A DNA stretch of 64,000 nt from Jaenimonas drosophilae (GCA_030849065.1 JASAON010001586.1:1-64000); one strand, 5' to 3'. Shown: positions 41,374-51,430, counted from the stretch's first letter. Translations and numbers: made by a program. The notes: a model not told the origin generated them from the sequence alone.

Positions 41374-42291
41374 TCATGTTCGATACAAAAGACAAGTAGA
41401 GCCCAGCGTGATAAAAAGATGGAGCATGACGCCAAAGTCTTCCATGCACTCACGCATTAGCTCCACACGCATCAGATGCTCCATCTTGTTGAGACGATCC
41501 ATGCGGTCTGCCACCATCGATGCAGGTCGCGATAGAGCACGCAACTGCGATGCTGCATTCTCTGAGCTCGCGTACCTCCACCCACCAGCAGGTTTTGTTG
41601 GTCGCGGGTGGGGCTCATTACACGGGCGAGACGGAACACTGTGTGGCCGTTGACGGCCCAAAATTGAGGTTGCCGCGTGCTCCCCATAAATGCGCTGATA
41701 CACCGCATCGTACTGAGCATGGGCGAGATGTCGCTCTGTGGCAGCGGAGTAGCTCCGCCGAGGGCGTCGAGGCTTCGCTGCCTCCTCCCTCATGTGGCTT
41801 CTCTCATGTGAAGCACGATACCTAGCGTGGTAAGCTCGGTTGGTCCGCACCTCACACGCTCTTGTTGTCGCTGTGGTTGATGGCTCCGCACTCCTTCGCT
41901 GGTTGCACGGAGCAACACCAACACGGCGTACCCGAGAATCAAATCGACCGACGGATGCTCTCGTCATGGATGAGCTTTCACGACTTCGGCTGCTGCTGCA
42001 TCCACCAACTTCACCCGAGGATGTCTGCCTCCGCGTGGCAATGGAGGCAGTTGGCTTTGGTGGCTTTGCCAGAGGGGAGCTGCCGAGCTCATCGAAGGCG
42101 GATACCTCCATCGACGACGGCTGGGTGAGGTTGCCCACCTCCTCCATCGGCGAACATGGTGATGGAGAGATCAAGCGACGCTTCTGGGCGACGCATCGAC
42201 GTGCGGAGGCAAAAGCGCCACCCTGAAGAAGAACCAGGGCCGCCGTGGCCGCAAATGACTGCTGCGTTCGATCTCGGTGCATCACTTCCAT
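41374..42291 (-). CDS. Basic hypothetical protein
   Basis: This is an Arg-rich protein of 305 residues with no recognised domain. Residues 1-35 could be a mitochondrial presequence (hydrophobic and Arg-containing, little acid). The middle is Ser/Arg-rich, and a helical segment (about 255-295: MDRLNKMEHLMRVELMRECM) near the end may form a coiled coil. It starts at ATG 42291; a second Met three codons later is an alternative. A single unresolved base lies just upstream, at 42316. It sits between the transporter and the KREPA pair, and its unbroken length and codon use support a real gene. Confidence 0.65.
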   Translation of the reverse strand: MEVMHRDRTQQSFAATAALVLLQGGAFASARRCVAQKRRLISPSPCSPMEEVGNLTQPSSMEVSAFDELGSSPLAKPPKPTASIATRRQTSSGEVGGCSSSRSRESSSMTRASVGRFDSRVRRVGVAPCNQRRSAEPSTTATTRACEVRTNRAYHARYRASHERSHMREEAAKPRRPRRSYSAATERHLAHAQYDAVYQRIYGEHAATSILGRQRPHSVPSRPCNEPHPRPTKPAGGWRYASSENAASQLRALSRPASMVADRMDRLNKMEHLMRVELMRECMEDFGVMLHLFITLGSTCLLYRT

Positions 42292-42315
42292 GACTTCGAT
42301 ACCACTACGACCTTC

Positions 42316-42316
42316 N
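42316..42316. other. Unresolved base (N)
   Basis: The only ambiguous base in the window, just upstream of a gene start. It may hide a small gap or low coverage. Confidence 0.95.
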
Positions 42317-42684
42317 CAACCTCCTCCATCATGACATCATCATCCGCAAAGGATGAAACAAGATCACTTGGGCTGGCCATTTATAACACTTTGTACGCTA
42401 TGTTCGCTGTTTTCCGTAAATCTATCAATCTACTCTAATATTCGTGTCAGTGGTGCCTACCGAGGACGGGAAGAGAGAGAGAGAGAGACGAGATGGAAAA
42501 ACAGTACGTGCATCGACAGCCCCCCCCCCCGCAGAATCCAGCACACGTGCCTTGAGCTCCATGGGCTAGGATCGTGCATGCAAACAAAAGAAAATACTCA
42601 GGGTAAATTCAATGACCCTAGCAGAGTATCATGTTACCAACTAGCGAGGTTACCCTACGCCCACCCGCTACACTAACACCCTCT

Positions 42685-44004
42685 TCATCTCTGCTCGGCA
42701 TCGCGTTCGGCCCATCGCGGCCCATCACTGAATAGAAGCGGAAAGCGGACGACGAGCGACTCCGGTAACACCTCACGGAAACTGGTGATCCACAGTCGCT
42801 GAAAAAGGACGTTCCCCCCAACTAATAGCAGGAAACCCACAAACTGCACTGGGTTGAAGCGTTCATGGAAGATGGAGGGCATGGCCAAGCACACAGCCCA
42901 GACCGAAACATTGCGGAGTGAGCCCAGCATCACCGTGGATGCTGCCGAGAAACGTTTAATGATTGTGATTTGGCATCCATTGTAAATAAAGCCAGCGACG
43001 ATATAGAGAATGGTTGCAACCAAGCAGGGCGTGCACCGTGCCAACTGATCAAATGTCAAGACTAAATCGTCGTATGGGACGCGTTGCAGCTCTTGGTGCT
43101 CCGCCCACGCTGTTACCCATGACGGGCTATGAAGTTCCTTCTGGGTTGTGGTGGTGGTGAGTGATGAAAATGTTTGCAGCCGATTGGTGTCCGCAATGTT
43201 ATGCGTCCACGACGCGGTGCGCACAAGCTGCAGACCAGACAGCAACATCATGGAGAAGATGATGCCGTAGAAGCCTTCCATTCCCACCATTTGCAGTGGG
43301 GGAATGTCATACAACCGCACCAGGCGCTCTTCACACACACCTTGGTACGCATGAAGCACCTGAGCTGACACAACAAGCACATTGCCAAACATCTCTAAGC
43401 CTGTGCTACCCGCATGGCTTTCTACTCCGGTGGCGGAGGGCTGCAACAGTGAGCTTAAGCCAACCAATGAAAGGCCGCAGAGGACGAAACCCATTCCCCA
43501 GTACTCAACCTTTGAGAAACGTCGTCCCAGCCAGTAGTACGAGATGACCCCAGTCCACACGACCGTTGCGCCGCGAAGCATCTGATACACGGATGCGTAG
43601 GTTAGCATCATGCCCACGTTTTGCACCACACTAGCCAGAAAATCAGCTCCTGCTGGAAGCATCCATACGCAGGGGTTACAGGGGAAGGCCAAGTCTTTGC
43701 TACATCCCAGCCGCTGTCCTGCCTTCATGCGACGATAGGCGACGAGGCAAAGAAAAATTATCAAGCACACCAACTCCGACATGAACATGAAGAACGCCTG
43801 CGAGAAGGGATGCGCAAATGAGTAGTCTACGCACACCTCTCCAGTCATGCTCCCTGCGTCTGGCAGGATGAAGGATGGGCTGGAGTGACAGCTGTTGCGA
43901 TCAGGGGCACTGAGTCGGTCTGCCCACTTGAGGCTCAACGTCTGCACTGTCCCTGCAGCAATATAGCTGGCTGCAAGGGCTGCAACCGTTGCCACGCCCG
44001 ACAT
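42685..44004 (-). CDS. Multi-pass drug/metabolite-type transporter (SLC35F6-like)
   Basis: This 439-residue membrane protein has about ten hydrophobic segments in the EamA/nucleotide-sugar-transporter arrangement. The motifs LRGATVVWTGVISYYWLGRRF and QNVGMMLTYASVYQ resemble SLC35F-type carriers. An N-terminal segment (SGVATVAALAASYIAAG) serves as TM1, and a long loop with acidic and Ser residues separates the first two segments. The region near FNPVQFVGFLLLVGGNVLFQRL is the last TM. The ATG at 44004 (MSGVATVAAL) is preceded by a pyrimidine tract and AG only 4 bases away. A longer frame to 44130 begins at GTG and would lie upstream of that acceptor. Substrate unknown; Golgi or endosomal membrane likely. 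Confidence 0.85.
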   Translation of the reverse strand: MSGVATVAALAASYIAAGTVQTLSLKWADRLSAPDRNSCHSSPSFILPDAGSMTGEVCVDYSFAHPFSQAFFMFMSELVCLIIFLCLVAYRRMKAGQRLGCSKDLAFPCNPCVWMLPAGADFLASVVQNVGMMLTYASVYQMLRGATVVWTGVISYYWLGRRFSKVEYWGMGFVLCGLSLVGLSSLLQPSATGVESHAGSTGLEMFGNVLVVSAQVLHAYQGVCEERLVRLYDIPPLQMVGMEGFYGIIFSMMLLSGLQLVRTASWTHNIADTNRLQTFSSLTTTTTQKELHSPSWVTAWAEHQELQRVPYDDLVLTFDQLARCTPCLVATILYIVAGFIYNGCQITIIKRFSAASTVMLGSLRNVSVWAVCLAMPSIFHERFNPVQFVGFLLLVGGNVLFQRLWITSFREVLPESLVVRFPLLFSDGPRWAERDAEQR

Positions 44005-44007
44005 GAG

Positions 44008-44033
44008 CTGGGAATGAAAGTAAAGAATACTAT
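44008..44033 (-). promoter_or_regulatory. Putative trans-splice acceptor giving a 3-base leader
   Basis: On the minus strand TTCTTTACTTTCATTCCCAG is followed by CTC and then the ATG of the transporter. The spliced mRNA would carry only three bases between spliced leader and start codon. Confidence 0.6.
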
Positions 44034-46470
44034 GGTGTTGCCGTGTGGCAGCGGCACACAAGGCCGCTTGTGACCAAAACCAGCAGGAATTAGATAGAAA
44101 GGAGAGAAAAGGACATAAAGTAGGAGCCACTTACACACGAACACACACATCACATCTCTGTGCAGGCACGCAAATCGCTGCCCGGATCTGCTACTTGTTT
44201 TTTTTCTGCGAAGTAGTTGGTAACTCTACCGTCACCAAATCACCCTTTCATCGCATCCCATCACCGTCATTCTCCTGAAGTACAAAAATGGAAACAAAGA
44301 AGAAATCAGAGAGAGCGAAGATGCCCCTTGCCACGGCAGCTCGTCACCCATTTGAAGAGAGGAGCAATAAAGGGGTAAAAACAGGTATCGGTTGGCAGTT
44401 CATATGACAGATCGCGTCGCACCCCGCATCTCACCACGTCTCGCACCGCAGGTTGGTCCCACACCCGTCGGTGGGAAAACTGTGGAGGGTACAAACAAAG
44501 GGCGATCTTAAAGAAAAAGGGAGGAAGCTTGATTGGCGAGATCTCATGTCCCTCGACTTGTCCGGGTGGGTCTTCGCGGCATATCATCATCACCACCATG
44601 CCCCCACCCACGCCGGAAGCGACTGACTCACAAATGCCGCGCCGTAGCGTGCCGTCTCCACGTACGATGTGATGTATGGCCACCCACAGCCACTAGATCA
44701 TTTCAGGCAGCACAGAGTGCAATTCTGTACCATTTGTTTTTTTTTGTGTTTGTTGATGGCACGGGGGGTGGGAGAGCCAGCATTCATCGTACATCGGCAT
44801 CAGTAAGAGTAAAATAACTGCGTATGTGCGGTTTGGCAAAGCAACAAAAATGCAGCAATGGAGAGTTGTTTGGTTTTGAGTTTTTTTTTTTTCGGAAGAG
44901 GTGAGAGTATCTCATCAAGTCAGCCTCGCAGCTGACAAGCTTATGGAGCAATCCAACCAATTCGCACTCGTGAACTCTCTCGTCGAGTGCTGCGAAGGTA
45001 TTGTTCGTTCGTGAAGAGAGTGAGTGGTGCGTGGATTCACATTGTCGCTGCATCAAATGCAAGCGGGAGAGGAGTGAGGAGGTCACGAGCAGCCTTGTGA
45101 TGGCGACGGTGATCCTTGCAAGGCCCAAGGCCCCCTTTGACAGGAAAAGCCCGGGTGGCTCGACCTTCGGCAAGGAACATCGCCGCCTGCATTCATTGTC
45201 CTCCCAGAAATAGAGGGAGCCAAAACGCGATGGTTGCGTATAACGAATCGTAAAGTTGTTGCAGCAGTGTGTGTGGCATCGGGCCTACAAGAGATCAGGA
45301 TAAGGTGCTGTGCGAGAAAAGTGCAGATTTACCGTGCATCTACTCCGCATGGTGGTTTTGACCCACCCGACGGGATGACCGGAACAACAGCAAAGAAACA
45401 ACTGCGTGGAGAGGTTGCTCTTTGGCGCACCGTAAAAGCAGCACAACAGCACTAGTTGCCAGCAACGATCCGTAGTCAGTGCCTGCTGTCTTTTTTTGTT
45501 TTTTTTTGTTGTTCGATTCTGATGTACGACAACGACATGGAGTAGCAGCCGACTGAAGTTCGGAAGGCAGGGGAAGCAACTCCCCTTTTACCACTACTCA
45601 GCGGCTCAGCGGCTGGAGAGTGCATACGGCGAAGTAGTGCTGCACTCCTCGTTAATAGAAGGAAGGTGCGCCTCAGGCACCGTGGGGAGGGGAGAAAACG
45701 ACGACAGCAAACATGAAAGCGCCCTCCGTTGTGTACCCACAACGACGGCTGAAAACACAACTTCTTCACTGATGTGCGTCCTAGGATTGGGGAGGACATG
45801 GCGGGCAAATCAAGATAGACTGAGAAGAGAGGAGGGGTATCTTCCCTCCACCTCTCTCTGCATGTGGACTTGTGTACATAATCCTCCCTTAATTTATCCA
45901 TCTCATCTTCTTTTTCACTTCATCACAGAGAACTCACCCTTGTGTATGGGGTGCATCAACGAGTTTGGTGGTACAACAAGAGCATACGGTCACAGGACAG
46001 CAAAAGAACCCAAAAGTAGATCCCCTGCGGTTAAACGCGTACATCATCATCTGCTGCTCCCTGATTGCGGCGGCGAAGGGACGTAGATTTTGGCAATTGT
46101 TGCTGTTGTCCTTGTTTGAGTTGCCTCTGCTTGTGTGGTGACGGGACCAACAGCAATCGGGGAAGGGGGAGTTGGCAATCCAAACATCGGTGAATACAAA
46201 AACGGCAAGAAAAATTGGCACGCAAAAAAAAAAGAGAAGCGGCAAAAAAAAAATTTGACCGTTGGCCACAACGCACATGTGTGGTCGAGTGGAGGAGTCG
46301 CCCTACATGCAGTGGACGACCCGCCTGACAAGGTTCTCATCCACTGGTGGGATCAGATTGGGGGTGAGGAGAGAAGGAGTGTAAAGAACAACACTCTGCG
46401 CTGTCCAACGGCCTCTAATCCACATGAAGATGACTCTTGGCAATTTGTCTGCAATATCATTGCAGTCCAC
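44034..46470. other. 2.4 kb spacer without a firm gene
   Basis: It contains A or T runs at 44740, 44880-44892, 45490-45510 and 46225-46252. A GC-richer block lies at 45060-45200, with open frames on both strands but no clear start or match. No tRNA or mobile element is seen. Confidence 0.45.
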
Positions 46471-46980
46471 TCAGGGAGACGACCGCTGCGTGCGTACATT
46501 CCGTGATAGGAGTGAGCCAGCAAGTCGTACACTGCGATAGTAATCGCTCTGAACGCACGTAGCGGGGAGGTCACGTGGGGGTACACCGCGGATGCACTCT
46601 CGCAGCGACTTTGCACGGGGGGCGCGAGTGCGGCAGAGACCTCCACGGACCACGCTGGACACACAGGCATGCCGCGCCTCAAGCCAGGTGAGACACATGG
46701 GAGAGTACAACTGCGCGGTAGATGCTTCCTGGGTGTCATTCTCCCACGTATCCACCAAGCACCGCAAACGGGCGGGCCCATTCGTCTGTGGCCCATGAGG
46801 GCAGAGCTGAGCCATCTCCGCCTGGCATGCTTGTTGCAGGGAAACCACAGGAACCTCGTAGGCTGGTTTTGACCGGTTCCGGCCCTCGCTTGTGTTGCGA
46901 GCTTCTGTCACGCTTCCCCAGCATACGAAGCACAGCAAGATGGCAAGAACCAGGGTCAAGGTTGTCGAGTGCGGCGGCAT
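46471..46980 (-). CDS. Secreted or luminal cysteine-rich protein
   Basis: This protein of 169 residues has a clear signal peptide (hydrophobic core TLTLVLAILLCFVCWG at about 7-22, likely cleavage after SVTEA). The mature part has eight cysteines, in runs such as LQQACQAEMAQLCPHG, then RLRCLVDTW, SPMCLTWLEARHACVS, LCRTRAP, LRECIRG and ATCVQSD. The spacing loosely recalls the GLG1-type Cys-rich repeat of Golgi proteins, but I cannot confirm it. It starts at ATG 46980; two codons further up the frame only starts with TTG. It should enter the ER and fold with disulfides. There is no obvious GPI signal or TM at the C-terminus. Confidence 0.75.
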   Translation of the reverse strand: MPPHSTTLTLVLAILLCFVCWGSVTEARNTSEGRNRSKPAYEVPVVSLQQACQAEMAQLCPHGPQTNGPARLRCLVDTWENDTQEASTAQLYSPMCLTWLEARHACVSSVVRGGLCRTRAPRAKSLRECIRGVPPRDLPATCVQSDYYRSVRLAGSLLSRNVRTQRSSP

Positions 46981-48167
46981 GGACAAGTGTGTTCAGAGAG
47001 GTGGTCGATGATCGTCGTCGAGCTGTCCACGTGGGGCACACACGTCAATACCAGTGGCCTCACTCAGGGAAGAACACAGAAGTCAAGCACGTTCACGCAG
47101 CAATAACGAGGAAAACAAAATGGAATCCGCTAGCTGTGTTGGATAGACCAACTGACACGGTGGAGAAGTTGGCTATGTGTACGTGTGATTTCGGAATGAG
47201 CCGATAGTGACCGATCCACTTCCGCCGGCGATAGTGTTCCGATACGATCTAGTATCGAGAGTGCGATATGCAGTATCGTAAACGGTCTATCCCAGCAATT
47301 CCAAAAAGAAAAAAAAGCCTGGTGCCCTGACGGCGTGTGCAGTACTTCGGTTAGTTGGTTGGTTGTTGTTGTTGTTGTTTTGCAGAACAAGACGGGGATG
47401 GCTGGGGTGGTCAATGGAGTGGACCAGTTACCCCTGTGTTCTGTAGATGTAGAAATCCCTTATATAGATATATCACGGTATATATCAAGGGAGGAGAGAA
47501 GTCAAGCCAGCAAACAACAAATTCTTTTTTTTTTGGTTTTTGTTGTGTGAAAGTATGTGTGAAATGTCCTTCGTAAAATCACACTAAGACACGATGTCCT
47601 AGCGCGGCTTGGTGTCCGTCCACACAACGGCGGTTGTGAGAACAACACAGTTGATGGGGATGCCCTAGGAAGACCGTGTTCACACTTGGGGAGAGGTATC
47701 AGAATCACGCTGAAACAGGTAGGTTACCCAGTCAGACAGCAATATGTTGTGCTTGTGAGCAAGGTTCCCTGTGCACAGGTAAACGAATTTGTGCGGCGTG
47801 AGAGGCTCTGAAGCTCCCTGTGGTCTCGACGAGTACACAGTTTTCTTGCTCTCTTCTCTCTCTCTTTCACCTTCCTTGGACGTGTCAGGAAGACGAGCAA
47901 TCAAAACACAAACGAAGAAAATAGTATAGCAAAAGAAAAAAACAGGAACTGAGGTATTGCAATCTACACGATGGATAACGGCTTCAAGAGTGAGAGAAAC
48001 AATGAACAGAGATGGATGTTGGCAGAGTGACAAGATGGAACAGCAGTGTGGACTAAGCTCTTCGAGAGCAAAAGCCAGCATGTTTGTTTGCGAACCACGT
48101 GCTCGGCGTTCAAGATTCATGAGAAGTGGTCTATGATTGGGCATCTATGTTGCGCATGAGTGAGCCA
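46981..48167. other. 1.2 kb spacer with one doubtful frame
   Basis: It holds GTT repeats near 47365-47380, an A/T-rich stretch near 47520-47545 and AT-rich TATA-like runs at 47460-47485. One minus-strand ATG frame of 154 codons (47680-48144) is listed separately at low confidence. Confidence 0.45.
47680..48144 (-). CDS. Doubtful small open frame, possible membrane protein
   Basis: An ATG-started frame of 154 codons lies just downstream of RNase H2A. It has one hydrophobic stretch (VPVFFFCYTIFFVCVLIARL), but the DNA of that stretch is a T-rich tract that could instead be a splice acceptor for something further down. The C-terminal 50 residues (LTPHKFVYLCTGNLAHKHNILL and on) look like protein. 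There is no family match, and this may be a chance frame in a 3' UTR. Confidence 0.22.
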   Translation of the reverse strand: MPNHRPLLMNLERRARGSQTNMLAFALEELSPHCCSILSLCQHPSLFIVSLTLEAVIHRVDCNTSVPVFFFCYTIFFVCVLIARLPDTSKEGEREREESKKTVYSSRPQGASEPLTPHKFVYLCTGNLAHKHNILLSDWVTYLFQRDSDTSPQV

Positions 48168-49166
48168 CTACAGCTCCATGACCGAAGATAAATGGAGCAT
48201 GTGGGTATAGATGGGTGCGCGCGGAGGAGGGAGAGAGCTGTTTCCGAACTGTAGCGTTTTCTGATTTGCTGACCTAGTGGGGCGGGAGCGGTCGGTAAGG
48301 ACATCCTGCTCAAACACAATTGGCACACAGTGCTCCTCTGCTAGCTGCAGTACGGGTCCCCATGACTGTCGCACAAATCGATCTTCAAATACAAAAAAGC
48401 GATGTAGGTGGTTGCGTAGCCACACCTTTGTGGCCGGGTCACTGGGGTACCCACTACCCAGCACCTCTCCTGCTACTCCCATTGCATGAACCGCATCGTC
48501 ACGTGTAACTTTGGCCACAATCGATGCAGCAGAAACTATGGGAAATTTGCTGTCCGCCTTTTTGCTTACAGTTACACGAAGATGAGGAAACCTCCCAGCG
48601 AGTCGTGCTTGATACGTCTCAGGAGGTCCCACAGTGTCCACGTACACAGCGCACAACTTACCTGCACCAGCCAACGTTGCCTGAGAAATCAGCTGCATCG
48701 CGGCATCGTGGCTGAGGGTGTTGAGATTCCTCCCACCTCGGCCCAGCATGGCGGAAGATATTTCATCAGGGGAAATTACGGTCGTGAAGAACTGAAGCGT
48801 TTTGAGCTTCTTCATTTGCTCATTTGCCGTTATGCGGTGTTGTTCGTCTAAGCACTTGCTGTCTGCCACGTGGCAGTCATCAACCAGTTGATAATGCTCT
48901 GCCAGTGAAACCATGGCAGCTGTGTACACCATCGGTCCAAGCACTGGCCCTCGCCCAGCCTCATCAATTCCCAGTACCATGTAGCTATCATCCACGCCGA
49001 GAGTTTCCATCAGCTCGTCTGCATCGAACTCAATCGTGCTCGACCTCACCCGTTTCGCCCCACTCAGAGAAGCAGAAAGTCTGGCCTTTGCAGCTGCATC
49101 TCCAGCGGGAGAAGGAGATGGGCTTGATGGCAACACTTCCCGTTTCGTCGACAAGAAGGCGTCCAT
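48168..49166 (-). CDS. RNASEH2A: Ribonuclease H2 catalytic subunit A
   Basis: This 332-residue RNase HII/H2A cuts the RNA strand of RNA-DNA hybrids and removes single ribonucleotides from DNA. Family marks are GIDEAGRGPVLGPM (catalytic D68 and E69), DSKCLDEQHR, a third acid in YVDTVGPPETY, and the KADSKFPIVSAASIVAKVTRD block with the fourth acid. A GSGYPSDPATKVWL stretch follows. All four expected acids are present. The N-terminal 60 residues are an Ala/Ser/Pro-rich extension. The frame is open to an ATG at 49241, but two pyrimidine-AG acceptors (49195-49194 and 49170-49169) fall inside that extension, so I start at ATG 49166 (MDAFLSTKRE). It acts in the nucleus by analogy with T. brucei RNase H2A. 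Confidence 0.93.
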   Translation of the reverse strand: MDAFLSTKREVLPSSPSPSPAGDAAAKARLSASLSGAKRVRSSTIEFDADELMETLGVDDSYMVLGIDEAGRGPVLGPMVYTAAMVSLAEHYQLVDDCHVADSKCLDEQHRITANEQMKKLKTLQFFTTVISPDEISSAMLGRGGRNLNTLSHDAAMQLISQATLAGAGKLCAVYVDTVGPPETYQARLAGRFPHLRVTVSKKADSKFPIVSAASIVAKVTRDDAVHAMGVAGEVLGSGYPSDPATKVWLRNHLHRFFVFEDRFVRQSWGPVLQLAEEHCVPIVFEQDVLTDRSRPTRSANQKTLQFGNSSLPPPRAPIYTHMLHLSSVMEL

Positions 49167-49377
49167 CACTAGAGAAGAAGTGTTGTCTACTAGCTGAAAG
49201 AAAGAGGTATTGATCTCCACGCACCTCAACACTAGCATCAATGAAAATCAAGAAAATAATGGGAAGGTGTAGAAGTGAACGCACGCAAACTTGGACCAAA
49301 CAACACTAACTTGAAACTGCAAGGGGGGGAATACAGCAAACGCGTGTCTCTTTGCTCTGTGACCACATCATGTGAAG

Positions 49378-49944
49378 CTAAAGCGTACCTGATTGGTGAC
49401 CATACTTCATCCGACTCTTGGCATGAGGTCTGGACTGCTTCAGCCCCGTGATTCCACCTGTCCTGCGATTGACACTAAGAAAGCGGTAGAACATGTTGGG
49501 CAGAATCGTTTCACACCGAACCGCTCGATATGAGAACAAGAGGGAAATGGCAATGCCAATGACAAACACCGATTCTGCCGCACGGTCCGTCTCCAGCTTG
49601 ATTGCACTCTCTTCGGGATTTGCTGGGTTGTAGTAAATGACGAGCTCTGTGCCAGCTCCGAGGAGGGTAGGGTTCGACAACGCCTCTTCACGGTGCATTC
49701 CACCGCTACGGCAGCGATCTCCTATATACTCCTTTCCATCTGCCTCAAAGCGGTACTGTAGGTAGCTGGACCCACCCCGCTTCAACACAATTTTATGGTC
49801 AAAAATTGTTCCGACCGCGGGCTTCCAGGTGGAGCTGCGGAGGTATCGGTCCTCCGCCTCCGCAATCCAAGCGATTTGAGCTGCAGCAAAGTACGCATAG
49901 AAGGCGCTAAATGCCACTCGAAAAGGACTCAAGTACCAGGGCAT
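49378..49944 (-). CDS. Small membrane protein, DUF3592-like
   Basis: This is a 188-residue protein with a hydrophobic N-terminal segment (FRVAFSAFYAYFAAAQIAWIA) and a second one near 127-143 (SVFVIGIAISLLFSYRA). Between them is a beta-rich domain of the DUF3592 kind: WKPAVGTIFDHKIV, YLQYRFEADGKEYIGDR and the tell-tale VIYYNPANPEESAI. The function of this family is unknown. The ATG at 49944 (MPWYLSPFR) is clear, and the tail is basic. It lies between ATP synthase epsilon and RNase H2A. Confidence 0.8.
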   Translation of the reverse strand: MPWYLSPFRVAFSAFYAYFAAAQIAWIAEAEDRYLRSSTWKPAVGTIFDHKIVLKRGGSSYLQYRFEADGKEYIGDRCRSGGMHREEALSNPTLLGAGTELVIYYNPANPEESAIKLETDRAAESVFVIGIAISLLFSYRAVRCETILPNMFYRFLSVNRRTGGITGLKQSRPHAKSRMKYGHQSGTL

Positions 49945-50163
49945 GGCTTCTTATCCTTCGCAGCAGTGTGTTGCTTAACCTTCTTGCTGTGGAAGATGCC
50001 CGTCTAGCTAGCACACAAATAGATGTACAACAAAAAAGAATTATTGGATCAATTTTGGAACAAGAATCCACCATTTTCAGTCAGTGGCATCGGGTAGAAT
50101 GCGGAGAGAACTTCATCTTCCTACTTAGATACTACGACAGGGCAGTAGCATAGCGGCTACTAC
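49945..50163. other. Short spacer
   Basis: A 219-base spacer between the ATP synthase epsilon stop and the DUF3592-like start. No feature is seen. Confidence 0.4.
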
Positions 50164-50406
50164 TTAGTTCGCCACGGTGTTGCCGTAGTCCTTCGAGAAG
50201 GCGGGCACCTTGTTCGTAGGCACCATCACGCCAGTAGAGTCGGCCTGGACGCCCTGATAGTTGGGGTTAGAAAAGCGGACGTACTTCGCGCGGTTCTTCG
50301 GTGCCGTGGCCGTGTGGAGTGTCTCGGTGCAGACGTTCAGGTACTGCAGGTAAGTGATGCCCTGGTCGCGCCAGCTGCTGCACTTGACCAAAGAACGACG
50401 GAACAT
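50164..50406 (-). CDS. Mitochondrial ATP synthase F1 epsilon subunit
   Basis: This 80-residue protein matches the mitochondrial epsilon subunit, a small part of the F1 central stalk. The core SSWRDQGITYLQYLNVCTET corresponds to the family's WR-x-AG-x-SYI-x-Y-x-x-I-C helix-turn-helix. The kinetoplastid form is longer at the C-terminus (about 45-80) than the roughly 50-residue animal and yeast proteins, and this one fits that longer form. The start MFRRSLVKCSS is basic, suiting mitochondrial import. It lies next to other mitochondrial genes. Confidence 0.92.
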   Translation of the reverse strand: MFRRSLVKCSSWRDQGITYLQYLNVCTETLHTATAPKNRAKYVRFSNPNYQGVQADSTGVMVPTNKVPAFSKDYGNTVAN

Positions 50407-50638
50407 GACTCAACAATCGAAAATGCTAGTTTAGAGGAGGGGAATCCTTCACCTATATATGGAGCAAGGCAACAAAAAAACGGGGGTAGGAGTGTGGCAA
50501 CTTGTCAGCGGAAGTTGTCCATCTGAGCACACAGGAGCAGAGTTGTCAAAGCCCATTATACAACAGACATATTGCGATCGCAAATACACAGCCAATGGCT
50601 ACGCAGATAGTTTCAAAGGTGGGTTAGCTCAATTTCCA

Positions 50639-51430
50639 TCAATCATTCCGCACATAGTTCAGCCAGTTCGCACCGTTGGTATCACCACTAGACGCAGACA
50701 GCTCTGCATCGTATTTGGACCGGAGGATATCATCGGTCAGCACCTCATTAGCCTTGGTGATAACTTTGAAGAGCTCCTGCTCTTCGGCTGTCTGTTCCCG
50801 ACCCACGCGATCTGGATGCAGTTCAAGTGCCTTCTTTTTGTAGCTTCGTCGAATTTCCTCGGTGGAAGCGGTGGAAGAAACACCCAGGACATCGTAGTAG
50901 TTCATCAGCGCCAATAGCCTGGCACGCACCTTGTTGTCATCGGTGTTGCGAGTGAGATGAGCTAGGCTTTCCGCATTGTCAAATCGTCCCGAACCACCAC
51001 CACCGCCACCGGCCCCGCGGCGGCATTGACGGTCGAAGGCATCCAAGAAGGTGTCGGCGTTCTGGTGCTTCTGGCGTGCTGCTGGTCTTGACAGGTCCAG
51101 TAAATTTGATTCATGATCAGTGTTACCATCAACGTAGAGCACCGCTCCCCCAGTATTTCCACCGCTGGCGGTTGATAAAGGTGGTGGACTATTGGAGAAG
51201 AGCATGTCCAGTGGATCGTTGGCCATGTGAGTGGATGCTGTCGGATTCAGGGGAGGAGGAGCCGGTGGGGGCGAGACGATCGCTGCACTGGCGAAGTCGC
51301 CAAATAGGTCATCGAGCGATACGCCCGCGTTCTGTTTTGGTGGGGCTTGCTTGGTAGCCGCCGCCACTGGAGCTGGTGGCGCTCTTGGCGGAGGAACTAC
51401 ATCATCTTCATCAATATCCGACAGCGTCAT
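50639..51430 (-). CDS. J-domain co-chaperone with disordered N-terminus
   Basis: This 263-residue protein has a J domain at about 177-243: YYDVLGVSSTASTEEIRRSY, then KKKALELHPDRVG with the Hsp70-stimulating HPD at 205-207, then ITKANEVLTDDILRSKYD. It lacks G/F and zinc domains, so it is a class C J-protein. Residues 1-140 are Pro/Ala-rich with acidic Phe motifs (LDDLFGDF at 39-46 and DPLDMLF at 72-78). These resemble clathrin- or adaptor-binding motifs seen in auxilin-type J-proteins. That suggests, but does not prove, a role in clathrin uncoating with Hsp70. It starts at ATG 51430. Confidence 0.87.
   Translation of the reverse strand: MTLSDIDEDDVVPPPRAPPAPVAAATKQAPPKQNAGVSLDDLFGDFASAAIVSPPPAPPPLNPTASTHMANDPLDMLFSNSPPPLSTASGGNTGGAVLYVDGNTDHESNLLDLSRPAARQKHQNADTFLDAFDRQCRRGAGGGGGGSGRFDNAESLAHLTRNTDDNKVRARLLALMNYYDVLGVSSTASTEEIRRSYKKKALELHPDRVGREQTAEEQELFKVITKANEVLTDDILRSKYDAELSASSGDTNGANWLNYVRND

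Noticed and set aside
44784..45173. 129-codon minus-strand frame in the 2.4 kb spacer
   Set aside because: It begins with TTG, and competing frames on both strands are equally open in this GC-richer block.
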